Source of the DNA: Thalassocella blandensis
GTDB lineage: Bacteria; Pseudomonadota; Gammaproteobacteria; Pseudomonadales; Cellvibrionaceae
Assembly (NCBI GenBank): GCA_902141825.1
Contig: CABFPG010000004.1
Location: 1-64,000 of the forward strand
DNA: 64,000 nucleotides
Direction: 5' to 3'
The position numbers were made by a program, and so were the translations under genes. Every line of letters begins with the position of its first letter. Positions within the stretch are counted from its first letter, which is position 1. Positions 37,761 to 46,544 of this stretch are shown here, piece by piece. Under the pieces are notes generated by a model. The model did not search any database. It was not told the origin of the DNA and saw nothing but the letters and a program-made list of their open reading frames with translations.

Positions 37761-38218
37761 CCGAAAGATCTATTCTACGCACTAGCTCAGCAACTAAATC
37801 ATACAAGTTTCAATGCTTTTCTACCTTTCGCCCCTTTTTGTGGCGGAAAATGGAACGCCAACCCTCGCTCGCCACCCTATTCGATCATCATCGCATAAAT
37901 GCATAAATAGATGCGCCAAAAGATACGCAAACAACCCCTCAAATATTGCACCATCATCACATCTCATGCCGCGAACTGAAAGGACGTCAAACATGCCACC
38001 CTGGCATCATGTGTCTTGCTATAGCGCGTAAAAAAAGATAATTATTTTCACACCCAACTATGACTGCATTTTTTTACTTCACACACCGGCAAATTCTGAA
38101 CATTTTATTTATTAGAAAAAATTTAATTCACATTTTTTCACCTAATTATTCAGAATATTTCGTACTTATTCGTTAAATAAGAATAAAAAATACAATTCAC
38201 AAAAACGTAAAGAGATGC
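37761..38218. other. Intergenic, no gene seen
   Basis: AT-rich sequence between mtlE and the divergent aminopeptidase gene. A short open frame near 37813-38031 has no ribosome site or protein-like composition. An AAAGAG ribosome site lies just before the aminopeptidase start. Confidence 0.45.
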
Positions 38219-40294
38219 ATGCATATGTTTAAACATCTTCCCGCCACACTTATAGCAGGTTTAGGCTGTTGGCTGACCGTCACAGCCAATGCAGAAAATC
38301 GTGAAGCATTGCAAGACAGTGCTAATCATTATCACACAGCGAAAACAGTTGAACAGAGTAACTATGCTGAAAATGAATTCGTCTGGATTTCTATCGGCTC
38401 TGATGCGGCAAAAAATATTTCTTCCAGCATCGCGCCCTTGTTTGCTAAAAATGCACTAACGGTTAAAAAAAGCTCAGACGATAATGTGATGTTAATGCAA
38501 GTGCCTGCATCGAAACTGCAGGACTTAAGTGAATTTATGCACTCAGAGTACAACCGTTGTGCTGGTTTTATTTTCCACAACTCCTTGGAAGATGCACAAA
38601 ACTACATTGCTGCAAGCAATACTTTTACAACACTTGCCTACAACTACACAATTGACAATGCGTCGGTAGTTAACACACTCTCTGCCGTAGTTAACGGAAA
38701 TAAACTGACAGAAACAGTTAATACACTGTCAGAATTTCACAATCGGTATTACCAGCAGCAAACTGGTGTAGACGCTGCCGAATGGATTAAATCTCACTGG
38801 GCATCATTGAGTGCATCACGCAGTGATATCAGTGTTGAATTGTTTGAACATAGCTGGGCACAACCATCAGTCATTGCCACAATTACCGGCACTGAAGACC
38901 CAGACGAAATCGTTGTGATCGGTGGGCACTTGGACTCCATTAATCTTTGGTCGCCAAATCAGGGGCGAGCGCCGGGTAAAGACGATAATGCATCCGGTAT
39001 AGCGGTTATTACAGAAACACTTCGCGCCATGGTGATGAGTGGCTTTAAACCGAAAAAAACCATTAAATTAATGGGCTACGCAGCGGAAGAAGTCGGACTC
39101 CGTGGTTCCAATGATATTGCCAGCACATTCAAAGCCAACGGCGAAAACGTAATTGGCATGGTGCAATTCGACATGACCGGTTATCACGGTTCACCAAATG
39201 CCGATATTGTCTTCATGACCGATTACACCAGCAGCGCTCAAAATCAGTTTATGGCACAACTGCTGGACACTTATCATCAGGATATTTTGTATGATTTTGG
39301 TGATTGCGGATATGCGTGTTCAGACCATGCCTCCTGGCACAATCAGGGCTATGCCGCATCAATGCCTTTCGAATCTCATTCCGATGAGCACAACCCCAGC
39401 ATTCACACCACAAACGACTCTACATTTGATGCTGTGCATGCCTTGAAGTTTGCGAAATTGGCGGTCACCTATGTTGCCGAATTTGCCAAAGGCACAACCG
39501 TATTAGCGCCCCCAACGCCCACACCAAGCCCGACAAATACGCCAACGCCAACCATTACACCCACACCAACAATTACCCCAACACCGACGGTTACTCCTAC
39601 CCCGACATTTACTCCTACGCCTACACCCGAGCCAGACAATGTTCTTCAGAATGGTGTAGCTAAAACCGGGATTAACGCAGCACAAGGCAATACCGTCTCT
39701 TACACTATTGATGTACCAGAGAATGCCGAGAACTTAAGTTTCAATATGAGTGGCGGTACTGGAGACGCAGATCTGTATGTTAAGTTTGGCAGCGCACCCA
39801 CTGACTCCAGTTACGATTGCCGCCCCTACAAAAATGGCAACAATGAAACCTGCGAATTTTCTTCTCCGCAAACTGGCACATACTATGTTCGCATAAAAGC
39901 TTACCAGTCATTTTCTGGCGTCAGCCTGCTCGCCTCTTATGACGTGGAAGACGGCGGCGGTGATGGTGGTGGTGACGGCGGTACCGACGTTACACCGATT
40001 AGCGAATCCTATGACAATATTGATGTGAGCTGGTTGCAATGGGAGCGATTCACACAAACGCTTGATGAAGGTTATTCAAATTTGAGCGTTAATGTCTCTG
40101 GGGGCAGTGGTAACGTTACCTTGTATGTCCGCCACGCTTCACAGCCGACATTTTTCGCTTATGATTGTCGCTCCAACAATAATGCAAACAGTGAAACCTG
40201 TGAAATTCCCAGCCCGCAAGCAGGAACTTGGCATATCGGACTGTTTGGCAGCAGCCGCTCAAGTGGCGTAACGTTAAATGTAGAAGCGAATTAA
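38219..40294 (+). CDS. Secreted M28-family zinc aminopeptidase with two PPC domains
   Basis: A 691-residue secreted peptidase like bacterial leucyl aminopeptidases. Signal peptide about 1-27 (TANA-E), then a propeptide region (to about 150), then the M28 catalytic domain. The metal and catalytic positions are GGHLDS (about 235), GKDDNASG (about 254), AAEEVGLRGS (Glu about 289), QFDMTGY (about 316) and HTTND (about 395), all intact. A Thr-Pro linker (about 428-470) follows. Two C-terminal pre-peptidase domains (about 475-570 and 590-690) are joined by a Gly/Asp hinge. Starts at 38219 or the ATG two codons later. It probably supplies amino acids from extracellular protein. Confidence 0.93.
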   Translation: MHMFKHLPATLIAGLGCWLTVTANAENREALQDSANHYHTAKTVEQSNYAENEFVWISIGSDAAKNISSSIAPLFAKNALTVKKSSDDNVMLMQVPASKLQDLSEFMHSEYNRCAGFIFHNSLEDAQNYIAASNTFTTLAYNYTIDNASVVNTLSAVVNGNKLTETVNTLSEFHNRYYQQQTGVDAAEWIKSHWASLSASRSDISVELFEHSWAQPSVIATITGTEDPDEIVVIGGHLDSINLWSPNQGRAPGKDDNASGIAVITETLRAMVMSGFKPKKTIKLMGYAAEEVGLRGSNDIASTFKANGENVIGMVQFDMTGYHGSPNADIVFMTDYTSSAQNQFMAQLLDTYHQDILYDFGDCGYACSDHASWHNQGYAASMPFESHSDEHNPSIHTTNDSTFDAVHALKFAKLAVTYVAEFAKGTTVLAPPTPTPSPTNTPTPTITPTPTITPTPTVTPTPTFTPTPTPEPDNVLQNGVAKTGINAAQGNTVSYTIDVPENAENLSFNMSGGTGDADLYVKFGSAPTDSSYDCRPYKNGNNETCEFSSPQTGTYYVRIKAYQSFSGVSLLASYDVEDGGGDGGGDGGTDVTPISESYDNIDVSWLQWERFTQTLDEGYSNLSVNVSGGSGNVTLYVRHASQPTFFAYDCRSNNNANSETCEIPSPQAGTWHIGLFGSSRSSGVTLNVEAN

Positions 40295-40329
40295 TTTAAC
40301 GCATTCAACAGTAAACCTTAATTAGTTCC

Positions 40330-40365
40330 GGTCAGTTCGTTCATTCTTCAATGGGCGAACTGACC
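40330..40365. terminator. Hairpin between convergent genes
   Basis: A 10-bp perfect inverted repeat (GGTCAGTTCG and CGAACTGACC, 16-nt loop) 35 bp after the aminopeptidase stop and just before the opposing gene's stop. The T-run is weak. Confidence 0.65.
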
Positions 40366-40376
40366 ACTTCACAGCA

Positions 40377-41048
40377 CTAACATACAACATCAAAATTCAC
40401 CACGAAGTCGCCGCCAGGCAAACCATTTTTATCTCCATCTATGGCTTTACCCTGCTTGTCCGTCACAGGATTTTCACCCTCGCCTTTAATAGTTAAATCT
40501 AAGCCACCAGAAAAGCAGGGACTGACAGCAGTAAATTCTTCCATCATGGTATATCGCAAAGCCGCACCACCTTCCAACCACTCGATAGTGCCAGTACCAC
40601 TTCCACCACTTCCGCTAACGGTAACATTCTCATCAACAATGACAGACTTATCGTCCAACGCGACATTAAAGTGAATGGTAAACACGCCTCTGTTTTCATT
40701 TAAATCGAAATCCTGATAATTGGATTCCAATACGCGCGGCGAAACAACATAGGTGATAGTTGAGGTCTGTGTATTTTGTAATTCGGTAACAGCGGCCTGC
40801 AACGCCCCTAAAGTCTGCTGCAAACTCGCATTTTCGGTATTCAACGTCTGTACTTGCGCCTGCAAGGAGACTATCGTGCTGTTGTTATCATTCACAGCGG
40901 TTTCTATCGCAGTAAAATTTTCATTGACCTCCGCTGCAACAGCTGGGGTTCCCGCCGAAAAACTGTTTGGTACTTCCAGCTCACTTGCGTAGAGCAAATC
41001 ACTAAACGCCATTACAAAAAATGGTATTAAACTATAGTATTTTTTCAT
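40377..41048 (-). CDS. Secreted coiled-coil protein with Ig-like C-terminal domain
   Basis: A 223-residue exported protein of unknown function. It has a signal peptide (about 1-22, LLYAS-EL), then VPNSFSAGTPAVAAEVNENF, a start motif often seen in secreted proteobacterial proteins. A coiled-coil stretch follows (about 45-95, VSLQAQVQTLNTENASLQQT). The C-terminal beta domain (about 98-223) resembles SbsA-type Ig-like domains in its first strands (PRVLESNYQDFDLNENRG). It ends in Cys and has one other Cys in the domain, possibly a disulfide. It follows the small lipoprotein gene by 47 bp on the same strand, probably as one operon. Confidence 0.7.
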   Translation of the reverse strand: MKKYYSLIPFFVMAFSDLLYASELEVPNSFSAGTPAVAAEVNENFTAIETAVNDNNSTIVSLQAQVQTLNTENASLQQTLGALQAAVTELQNTQTSTITYVVSPRVLESNYQDFDLNENRGVFTIHFNVALDDKSVIVDENVTVSGSGGSGTGTIEWLEGGAALRYTMMEEFTAVSPCFSGGLDLTIKGEGENPVTDKQGKAIDGDKNGLPGGDFVVNFDVVC

Positions 41049-41095
41049 TTGTAGCTCCTATTTTGCCACGAATTAAATTCGAAGAGACCACATCT

Positions 41096-41356
41096 CTACT
41101 GCCATGTGCCTTCATTCCAATGCATTTCGTCCCAATGACTGGCGAGTGGAGTTGGAGTTAGAGTTGGAGTTAGAGTTGGAGTTGGAGTTGGAGTGACGGT
41201 TGGGCTAACACTGACGGTCGGACTTGGAGTCACGGGCGTTGCAGTTGGAGCTGGAGTTTCAGATCCCCCGCCGCCGCCACAGGCCATCACCGTTAGAACC
41301 ATTACTCCGACCACACACCAGCTAGCGGTTTTATGCAAAATACTGGAATTCATCAT
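41096..41356 (-). CDS. Small lipoprotein with Thr-Pro linker and aromatic tail
   Basis: An 86-residue lipoprotein: signal with lipobox VMAC (Cys 26), poly-Gly, then about 40 residues of Thr/Ser-Pro repeats, and a short tail ASHWDEMHWNEGTWQ. There is no folded domain. The linker would hold the Trp-rich tail away from the outer membrane, perhaps to bind carbohydrate or the partner protein encoded downstream. The DNA of the linker is a GTTGGA-type tandem repeat (about 41147-41200) that could vary in length. No known family is recognised. Confidence 0.65.
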   Translation of the reverse strand: MMNSSILHKTASWCVVGVMVLTVMACGGGGGSETPAPTATPVTPSPTVSVSPTVTPTPTPTLTPTLTPTPLASHWDEMHWNEGTWQ

Positions 41357-41697
41357 TCTGTATCCTGAAACTTGAATTGCTGAAGTCTAACGTAAACCAG
41401 ACATGTGGACTGACGGGTCCGCGCTCAATATCACGATGGCCGTCTACACGCAAAATCAAAAAAACCACATGTCATCGCCTGGCACATTATGATGGCATTT
41501 GGTCGCCACAAACCTTTAAAAAACAGGAAATTAACCTGAAACCCACCCAAAACCGTGAACCAGCTCCAGATTTAGGCACAAAACACAACATTTTCAGAAC
41601 TTAAACTTTCGCGCCATCACATTAACAGCAAAACAAACATGATTAAAAACGGAAAGCACTTTTTAGGTTTTCCAAAGTAACCAATGGATAGCGATTG
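41357..41697. other. Intergenic, no gene seen
   Basis: About 340 bp between divergent genes. An open frame at 41377-41604 has poor composition and no ribosome site. It should carry both promoters. The start of the next gene has no clear Shine-Dalgarno. Confidence 0.4.
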
Positions 41698-43170
41698 ATG
41701 AAACTTTCAGGTCCCAGCAGCACATCGAACCGTAAAGACTTTCAAAAAGGCGAAAAAAATACATCTGCAAGCCCGCATTCAAGCCGGGCTAAACCGCGCC
41801 ATAGCGAATTGAAATGCCGTAGCGAGTTGAAAGGCACCGAAAAGTCCATCACCCCTGCTCTACAACAAACCAAAAACCAACCCCCCGTGCGCGCTAAAAC
41901 GATGTATGAGCATATGGAATTTAAATCTAAACGCGGTGAATTTCGGCGCTGGTTAAATCCATTTAAACCCCAGAGTGATATCACCATTCCCAAACAGATG
42001 GAACCACCAGTCAACACGCGGACCGGTCGCGTATTAGGTGGCCTTACTGGCGAGCAGACAAAACACCAGGTACAACAGTCCCTGGAGAGTTTCAGCCAGT
42101 TTATGCGACCGGGCGATAAATTCACTTTGGAAGACAAAAAGAATGCGATGGTCGAGGCCGGATTTTCCGCAAGCCTGGCAGATATTGCCGCACCAGGTAT
42201 TGGCATGAGCGGCGTGACGCTCGGCCCTAAGGCTGGTGGAGGCATTTCATATGCGCATGGCGTAACGGATACACTGGCCATGAGCAAATCCAAACAAGAT
42301 CATGTACAACTGAAAGGCAAGCACAACATTACGGATGAGGTCACATTAAAAGGCTCCGGCGGTGTGGGTATTGGCATGGACGTTGGACCATTGAACATGG
42401 GTCCATCCTTGAGCCTGAACACGGAAGTTGGCATTAAAAAGGAAACCACTCACACCGCCACCCTATCTCCCCAAATGGAACCCGCAAATGAGATTACCTC
42501 TTTTGCACAGAACACAGAGGCACTCAATCTAAACGCACCGCAATGGGAACAGTTGAAGCAGGAAAAACAATGGACGATTCCGGCTCAAGCCAGCGTGGAT
42601 GCCGGATTGGAAATTTCCCCCAAAACAGATAGTGACATAAGTCAATCGGGTTCCGGATCTATTGGCGCTGGTATTGGTGTGGAAGATTTAAAACACCCAA
42701 AATCCACTGCCAGTGTGTTTGTCAGCGGCGCGGGTGGTATTAACACCTCTGTCGGTGTGGGAACGAAAGGTAATATAGAAGGTTCAGTTGAGCAGGATAT
42801 TGATGTTCTGGAAGCTTATCAACTAAGTAAACAAAGCACACTTCATGGCTCGCACTACAATCATGTCTTCTCTCGTCACAAACACGTAGAGCAACTGGAT
42901 AAAATGATAGGGCCCGGTTCAAGCAAACTCGCCATTGAAGAATTCCACAAAGAATTCGGCAACAATATTCCCCGCCGAAATATGGAGTTCATCCCCAGTT
43001 ACCTTGAAGACGGGCGCATGCGAGTCGACGGCCACTTGAACGTAAAAGCCGCCGAGGGACATATTCTGAAAACACCGGTATTTACCATTAGTAATACCAC
43101 CCACGCCAACCTGGACCAAACACGCTTATTGTTTGAAACCGCAGAAGTGGTGGACAAAAAAAGCAAATAA
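41698..43170 (+). CDS. Unknown 490-residue glycine-rich protein
   Basis: A 490-residue protein (ATG 41698; TTG one codon earlier) with no signal peptide or lipobox and no known domain that I can recognise. The first 100 residues are polar, basic and Ser/Thr/Pro-rich, likely disordered (STSNRKDFQKGEKNTSASPH), with a RRWLNPFKP patch. A middle part (about 110-240) and a later one (about 320-370) are Gly/Ser-rich with alternating small residues (GVGIGMDVGPLNMGPSLSL, SGSGSIGAGIGVEDL), suggesting beta strands. The rest is helical and charged. A disordered basic N-terminus and no Sec signal are seen in secreted effector proteins, but no secretion genes are nearby. Function unknown. Confidence 0.6.
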   Translation: MKLSGPSSTSNRKDFQKGEKNTSASPHSSRAKPRHSELKCRSELKGTEKSITPALQQTKNQPPVRAKTMYEHMEFKSKRGEFRRWLNPFKPQSDITIPKQMEPPVNTRTGRVLGGLTGEQTKHQVQQSLESFSQFMRPGDKFTLEDKKNAMVEAGFSASLADIAAPGIGMSGVTLGPKAGGGISYAHGVTDTLAMSKSKQDHVQLKGKHNITDEVTLKGSGGVGIGMDVGPLNMGPSLSLNTEVGIKKETTHTATLSPQMEPANEITSFAQNTEALNLNAPQWEQLKQEKQWTIPAQASVDAGLEISPKTDSDISQSGSGSIGAGIGVEDLKHPKSTASVFVSGAGGINTSVGVGTKGNIEGSVEQDIDVLEAYQLSKQSTLHGSHYNHVFSRHKHVEQLDKMIGPGSSKLAIEEFHKEFGNNIPRRNMEFIPSYLEDGRMRVDGHLNVKAAEGHILKTPVFTISNTTHANLDQTRLLFETAEVVDKKSK

Positions 43171-43293
43171 TATTTAGCGAAATATTGCCAAAGACTCAAC
43201 CATAAAGCAGGTGGGAGCAGCGGATTGTCGAATTCAACCTTCGTTTTTGCTAAGCCCCACCTACTCGCTATAAAAAAACATCACCCGGATGTC

Positions 43294-44895
43294 TTACCTA
43301 ACCGGAACTAGCTCCCAATAGCTGGTAATTTGATTATTGTTGTCCCATTGTTGGACATTCGCATCTGGCTCCATACTTCCGTTGGCAACTTCCACAACGC
43401 GATTACTGTGCAAAGCAATCAGTTGATGAAACTGCCCTTCTTTGTGTGCGATAAACTTTTGATTATCTCCACCCACATAGGCCCACTGATGAACGTTAGC
43501 ACCATTGCTGGTACTGATACCGTCGATATCCATTGCTTTGCCACTTACCACGCTGCGAATCACATACACACCATCCCCTAAATGTTCAAAATCAAACTGT
43601 TGATTAGTGCCGCCGTGAAAATTCCATTGCAATAAATTTCCGCCATCATCCTGACTGAAATTCGCCACATCCACATACAAACCACTTTTTCTATTGCGAA
43701 TATAGAATCGTCCAGACAAGCTCTGATCACCATTGGGTGTTACACGCAATGAAGACGCCTGATCATTAAAGCCCTGGCTCACCAAGCATCCCTGACTGTT
43801 TGCCGAAAATAATTCCTGACCTCGCCAGGCGGAATCCCAATACAACTGTGTTTTCCACCCGGGAGCCAGCCAAAATGAAGATAGCCCATCATTAACAAAC
43901 CCAAGTCCTTGCAGGTAACTTAAATCATGATGACCCGGTGGAATCACGGCTTCCCAACCGCTTTGATGGCAATCACCAAATGCTCGCATTACAGGAGCTC
44001 TACCACTGGCCGGCGGCACTACAGGCGGGAATACATTGTTAATTGCAGATGAATACTCTTGTACACGACCGGAATTATCAAAATCATCGTACAGCCACAT
44101 GAAGCCACCTTTCACTTTATGGCCACAGGAATTTTTCCAGTCATTCATTCGGGATTGAACTGAAGCGGGAGACGCTTCATTGCTCCACATACCCGGATAA
44201 ATGGGAATCGCGCCAAAGTCCCAGTGACAAGGATTATTGCCGCCACCGCCAGCATAAACCTGCAAATCTACTCGGTCGACGGTACCAGGACGCTGGGCAT
44301 TTGTATTACTGGCCAGCGCCGTCCAAAACTCTGCTCGTGTATACGGAACCAGTGTAATTTTATACCCCAGATCCGCTAGCATTACCGCGAAGCGTGTGGC
44401 CGTACCCACATCATATTCACTCTCATCATCAAAATTGATAGCGTCTACGCTGGGAATAGCATTACGTAAAGCTTGGAAATTTCGATACAAAATACTTCCG
44501 CTGCCAGTACCCTGTGCATTAACCAAATTTCGAATATTCGCAAACGTCCCAGAGCCCCACCCGCTTAATGAGAACTCCACCCGATTGATACTGGTAGTAC
44601 CTTGTTTTAAAGAAGCGATATCGGCAGGAAAGTTCGGATATCGGCTATTGCCGACATAGTTTCCATTTTCAACCAGAGGAAACTCTCCATTGAAATTCAT
44701 ATTGCCATTACTGTCGATATGAATAGTCCAGACGATGACATAGGTAAACCCTGAGTTTTTCAATTCATTGATGGAATAGTCCCGATGTATATACACAGGC
44801 CCACCGGCGTACACCCCAGAATTGGCCATCACGGAGGGCACGAAGAAAACACTCAAGAGCGAAAATACCCAACATATTTTTTTAACAATATTCAT
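43294..44895 (-). CDS. Secreted GH18-like / crystallin / ricin-lectin protein
   Basis: A 533-residue exported protein. Signal peptide about 1-24 (VMA-NS). The N-terminal domain (25-295) carries VDAINFDDESEY, close to the GH18 signature with Glu158 as the acid but Ala in place of the usual Gly; it may be an endo-glycosidase or chitinase-like enzyme. A beta/gamma-crystallin-like domain (about 300-390; HHDLSYLQGLGFVNDGLSSF, QLYWDSAWRGQELF) follows. A C-terminal ricin-type beta-trefoil (about 395-533) has three QxW-type repeats (LLQWNFHGGTNQQF, VHQWAYVGGDNQKF, VQQWDNNN). It probably attacks or binds an extracellular glycan. Single gene, own promoter upstream. Confidence 0.8.
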   Translation of the reverse strand: MNIVKKICWVFSLLSVFFVPSVMANSGVYAGGPVYIHRDYSINELKNSGFTYVIVWTIHIDSNGNMNFNGEFPLVENGNYVGNSRYPNFPADIASLKQGTTSINRVEFSLSGWGSGTFANIRNLVNAQGTGSGSILYRNFQALRNAIPSVDAINFDDESEYDVGTATRFAVMLADLGYKITLVPYTRAEFWTALASNTNAQRPGTVDRVDLQVYAGGGGNNPCHWDFGAIPIYPGMWSNEASPASVQSRMNDWKNSCGHKVKGGFMWLYDDFDNSGRVQEYSSAINNVFPPVVPPASGRAPVMRAFGDCHQSGWEAVIPPGHHDLSYLQGLGFVNDGLSSFWLAPGWKTQLYWDSAWRGQELFSANSQGCLVSQGFNDQASSLRVTPNGDQSLSGRFYIRNRKSGLYVDVANFSQDDGGNLLQWNFHGGTNQQFDFEHLGDGVYVIRSVVSGKAMDIDGISTSNGANVHQWAYVGGDNQKFIAHKEGQFHQLIALHSNRVVEVANGSMEPDANVQQWDNNNQITSYWELVPVR

Positions 44896-45324
44896 TTAGT
44901 TGCCTATTTTTTTAATTTTTAAATGACAGGAAGGGATCAAAAGTATCCTTTAATAATTCGTGCGCACAAAAACAATAGCGAGCGAAAAAAGCGCACAAAG
45001 GAATGGAACGATGAATATATGAAAAGGAATGAAGATTTTCTGTGAACCGCGTTCACGCTTGAGTGCGTTATGCAGCTACAGGCAAATTAGGCACCAAAAT
45101 TAAAACAAACGCTTGGATGACAACTTGCGGCAAATACTGGAGAATTTCTCCGACTAAATATCGTTTCGCACCACCGTCAACGTTTTGTCATCAGATTAAT
45201 ACTGATATAAACAGTGGCTTATAAACAAGCCGTTCGTCCTTATGCCATGCTAAAAAGCTTAGATTAAACGAATTAACGCTGACGACTGCCGTTTCCATTG
45301 CAGACCAGAACAGCTGCAATAAGA
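44896..45324. other. Intergenic, no gene seen
   Basis: About 430 bp between two minus-strand genes. Only a small hairpin (GGCTT/AAGCC, 45216-45231) with no T-run was found. It should hold the promoter of the glycosidase gene. Confidence 0.4.
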
Positions 45325-46527
45325 CTACCCGATAGACATTCCGAAAACGACTTTACACACCAGTAACACTAAACCAACGAATACCGGTACACTTGCCAGC
45401 CATTTCCACCACATCATTGGTGCAAAGCTACCTAAGGTAATATTCTTTACACTTAAATCTTGCCGTGCTTTTTTAAGCATTCGACTTGAAACAATGGCTG
45501 CACCCGACAGTGACAAGCTGGTAAGCAGCAGTCCAAATACGAACCATATACTTTTCGTTGCAAGCCCACCAAAATAACCGAAATGCAGCGGATCGGCCAT
45601 TTCAGAAATACGCTGATGCAATGAAAACTCTCGTCCATCGCTTGTTAGCAATACTTCGCTCGTCTCAGCATCTGTTACCACGGCATTGGCTCTTGGTCGA
45701 ACCAGCACGGCTTTAAATTCACCATGAAAGGCAAACACACTGTTTCGAGCAGAAGGAAAAATAATTCGCTTTATTTTCAACCCAGGAAAAGCCAATTGTG
45801 CCGAATGTAAATTATCATCTAAAGCCATAACTGCAGCGCCGGTCTCCATAACAGGTTGCTCTACTTTTACATTAGGCAAAACCGCTCGGCCACCCAGACT
45901 TTCGACGAAATACCAAACTCCCGTCAACACCATTAGCGTTATAAACCAGAGACTCCACACTCCGGCAACACGGTGAAACTCCACTAGCCAACGACGCGCA
46001 TTGTTGGCCGTAGGAAACCGGAAAAACCCTTTCCACCAGTTTTTATAAATAACAAATGCAGTCACTAAAGAGATAAGAAGTAAAAACGCCAGGGATGAGA
46101 CTATCGGCACTCCGATTTTTGTCGGCAGGAATAAATGCCGATGCAAAAAGCGCAAAGCTCTTTGCACGGTCATATAATTATAATCACCTTGCAATACACC
46201 AGTGCCCGGATCATGAAAATATAATCGTAGCGATTTGTCCGGCAAGCGCACCATAGCATAGGGCGCAAATCCACGATCCACAGGGGCATTTAAGGACAAT
46301 ATTTCAGCTTCGGGCGCATAGCGGTGGATGGCTTTAGCCATTGCGTTCCATTCAATACTACCGCTATACACCGGAGCACGCATTCCTTTGTGTAGCAACC
46401 AGTCAATTTCATTACTCACCACCGCCAATGAGCCAGTAAATAAAACAAAGCTCATAAAAATACAGAGTTTTAATCCAACCCAATGGTGCAGATACCAGGC
46501 TGTCTGACGAAATTTCTGGCTGATCAT
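45325..46527 (-). CDS. PepSY-domain inner-membrane protein
   Basis: A 400-residue membrane protein of the PepSY-associated TM family (ATG 46527; an in-frame TTG at 46539 is an alternative). Four main hydrophobic segments are seen: after WYLHHWVGLKLCIFMSFVLF, near 150-170, near 200-220 and near 340-400. Histidines in the first (HHWVGL) and later helices (FLHRHLF, FHRVAGVWSLW) suit heme or metal binding. Family members sit next to siderophore receptors and are thought to reduce or release iron. It lies 17 bp after the receptor gene stop in the same operon, supporting a role in ferric-siderophore use. Confidence 0.87.
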   Translation of the reverse strand: MISQKFRQTAWYLHHWVGLKLCIFMSFVLFTGSLAVVSNEIDWLLHKGMRAPVYSGSIEWNAMAKAIHRYAPEAEILSLNAPVDRGFAPYAMVRLPDKSLRLYFHDPGTGVLQGDYNYMTVQRALRFLHRHLFLPTKIGVPIVSSLAFLLLISLVTAFVIYKNWWKGFFRFPTANNARRWLVEFHRVAGVWSLWFITLMVLTGVWYFVESLGGRAVLPNVKVEQPVMETGAAVMALDDNLHSAQLAFPGLKIKRIIFPSARNSVFAFHGEFKAVLVRPRANAVVTDAETSEVLLTSDGREFSLHQRISEMADPLHFGYFGGLATKSIWFVFGLLLTSLSLSGAAIVSSRMLKKARQDLSVKNITLGSFAPMMWWKWLASVPVFVGLVLLVCKVVFGMSIG

Positions 46528-46544
46528 TACGCGAACCAAGTCAT

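Noticed and set aside
37813-38031. 72-codon plus-strand frame upstream of the aminopeptidase
   Set aside because: No ribosome site, low-complexity composition, and it lies in the expected promoter region.
41147-41200. Direct repeats of a GTTGGA-type hexamer, at first sight a CRISPR-like or regulatory repeat
   Set aside because: They encode the Thr-Pro linker of the small lipoprotein, so they are coding repeats.
41377-41604. 75-codon plus-strand frame before the unknown glycine-rich protein
   Set aside because: No ribosome site and non-protein-like composition; treated as intergenic.
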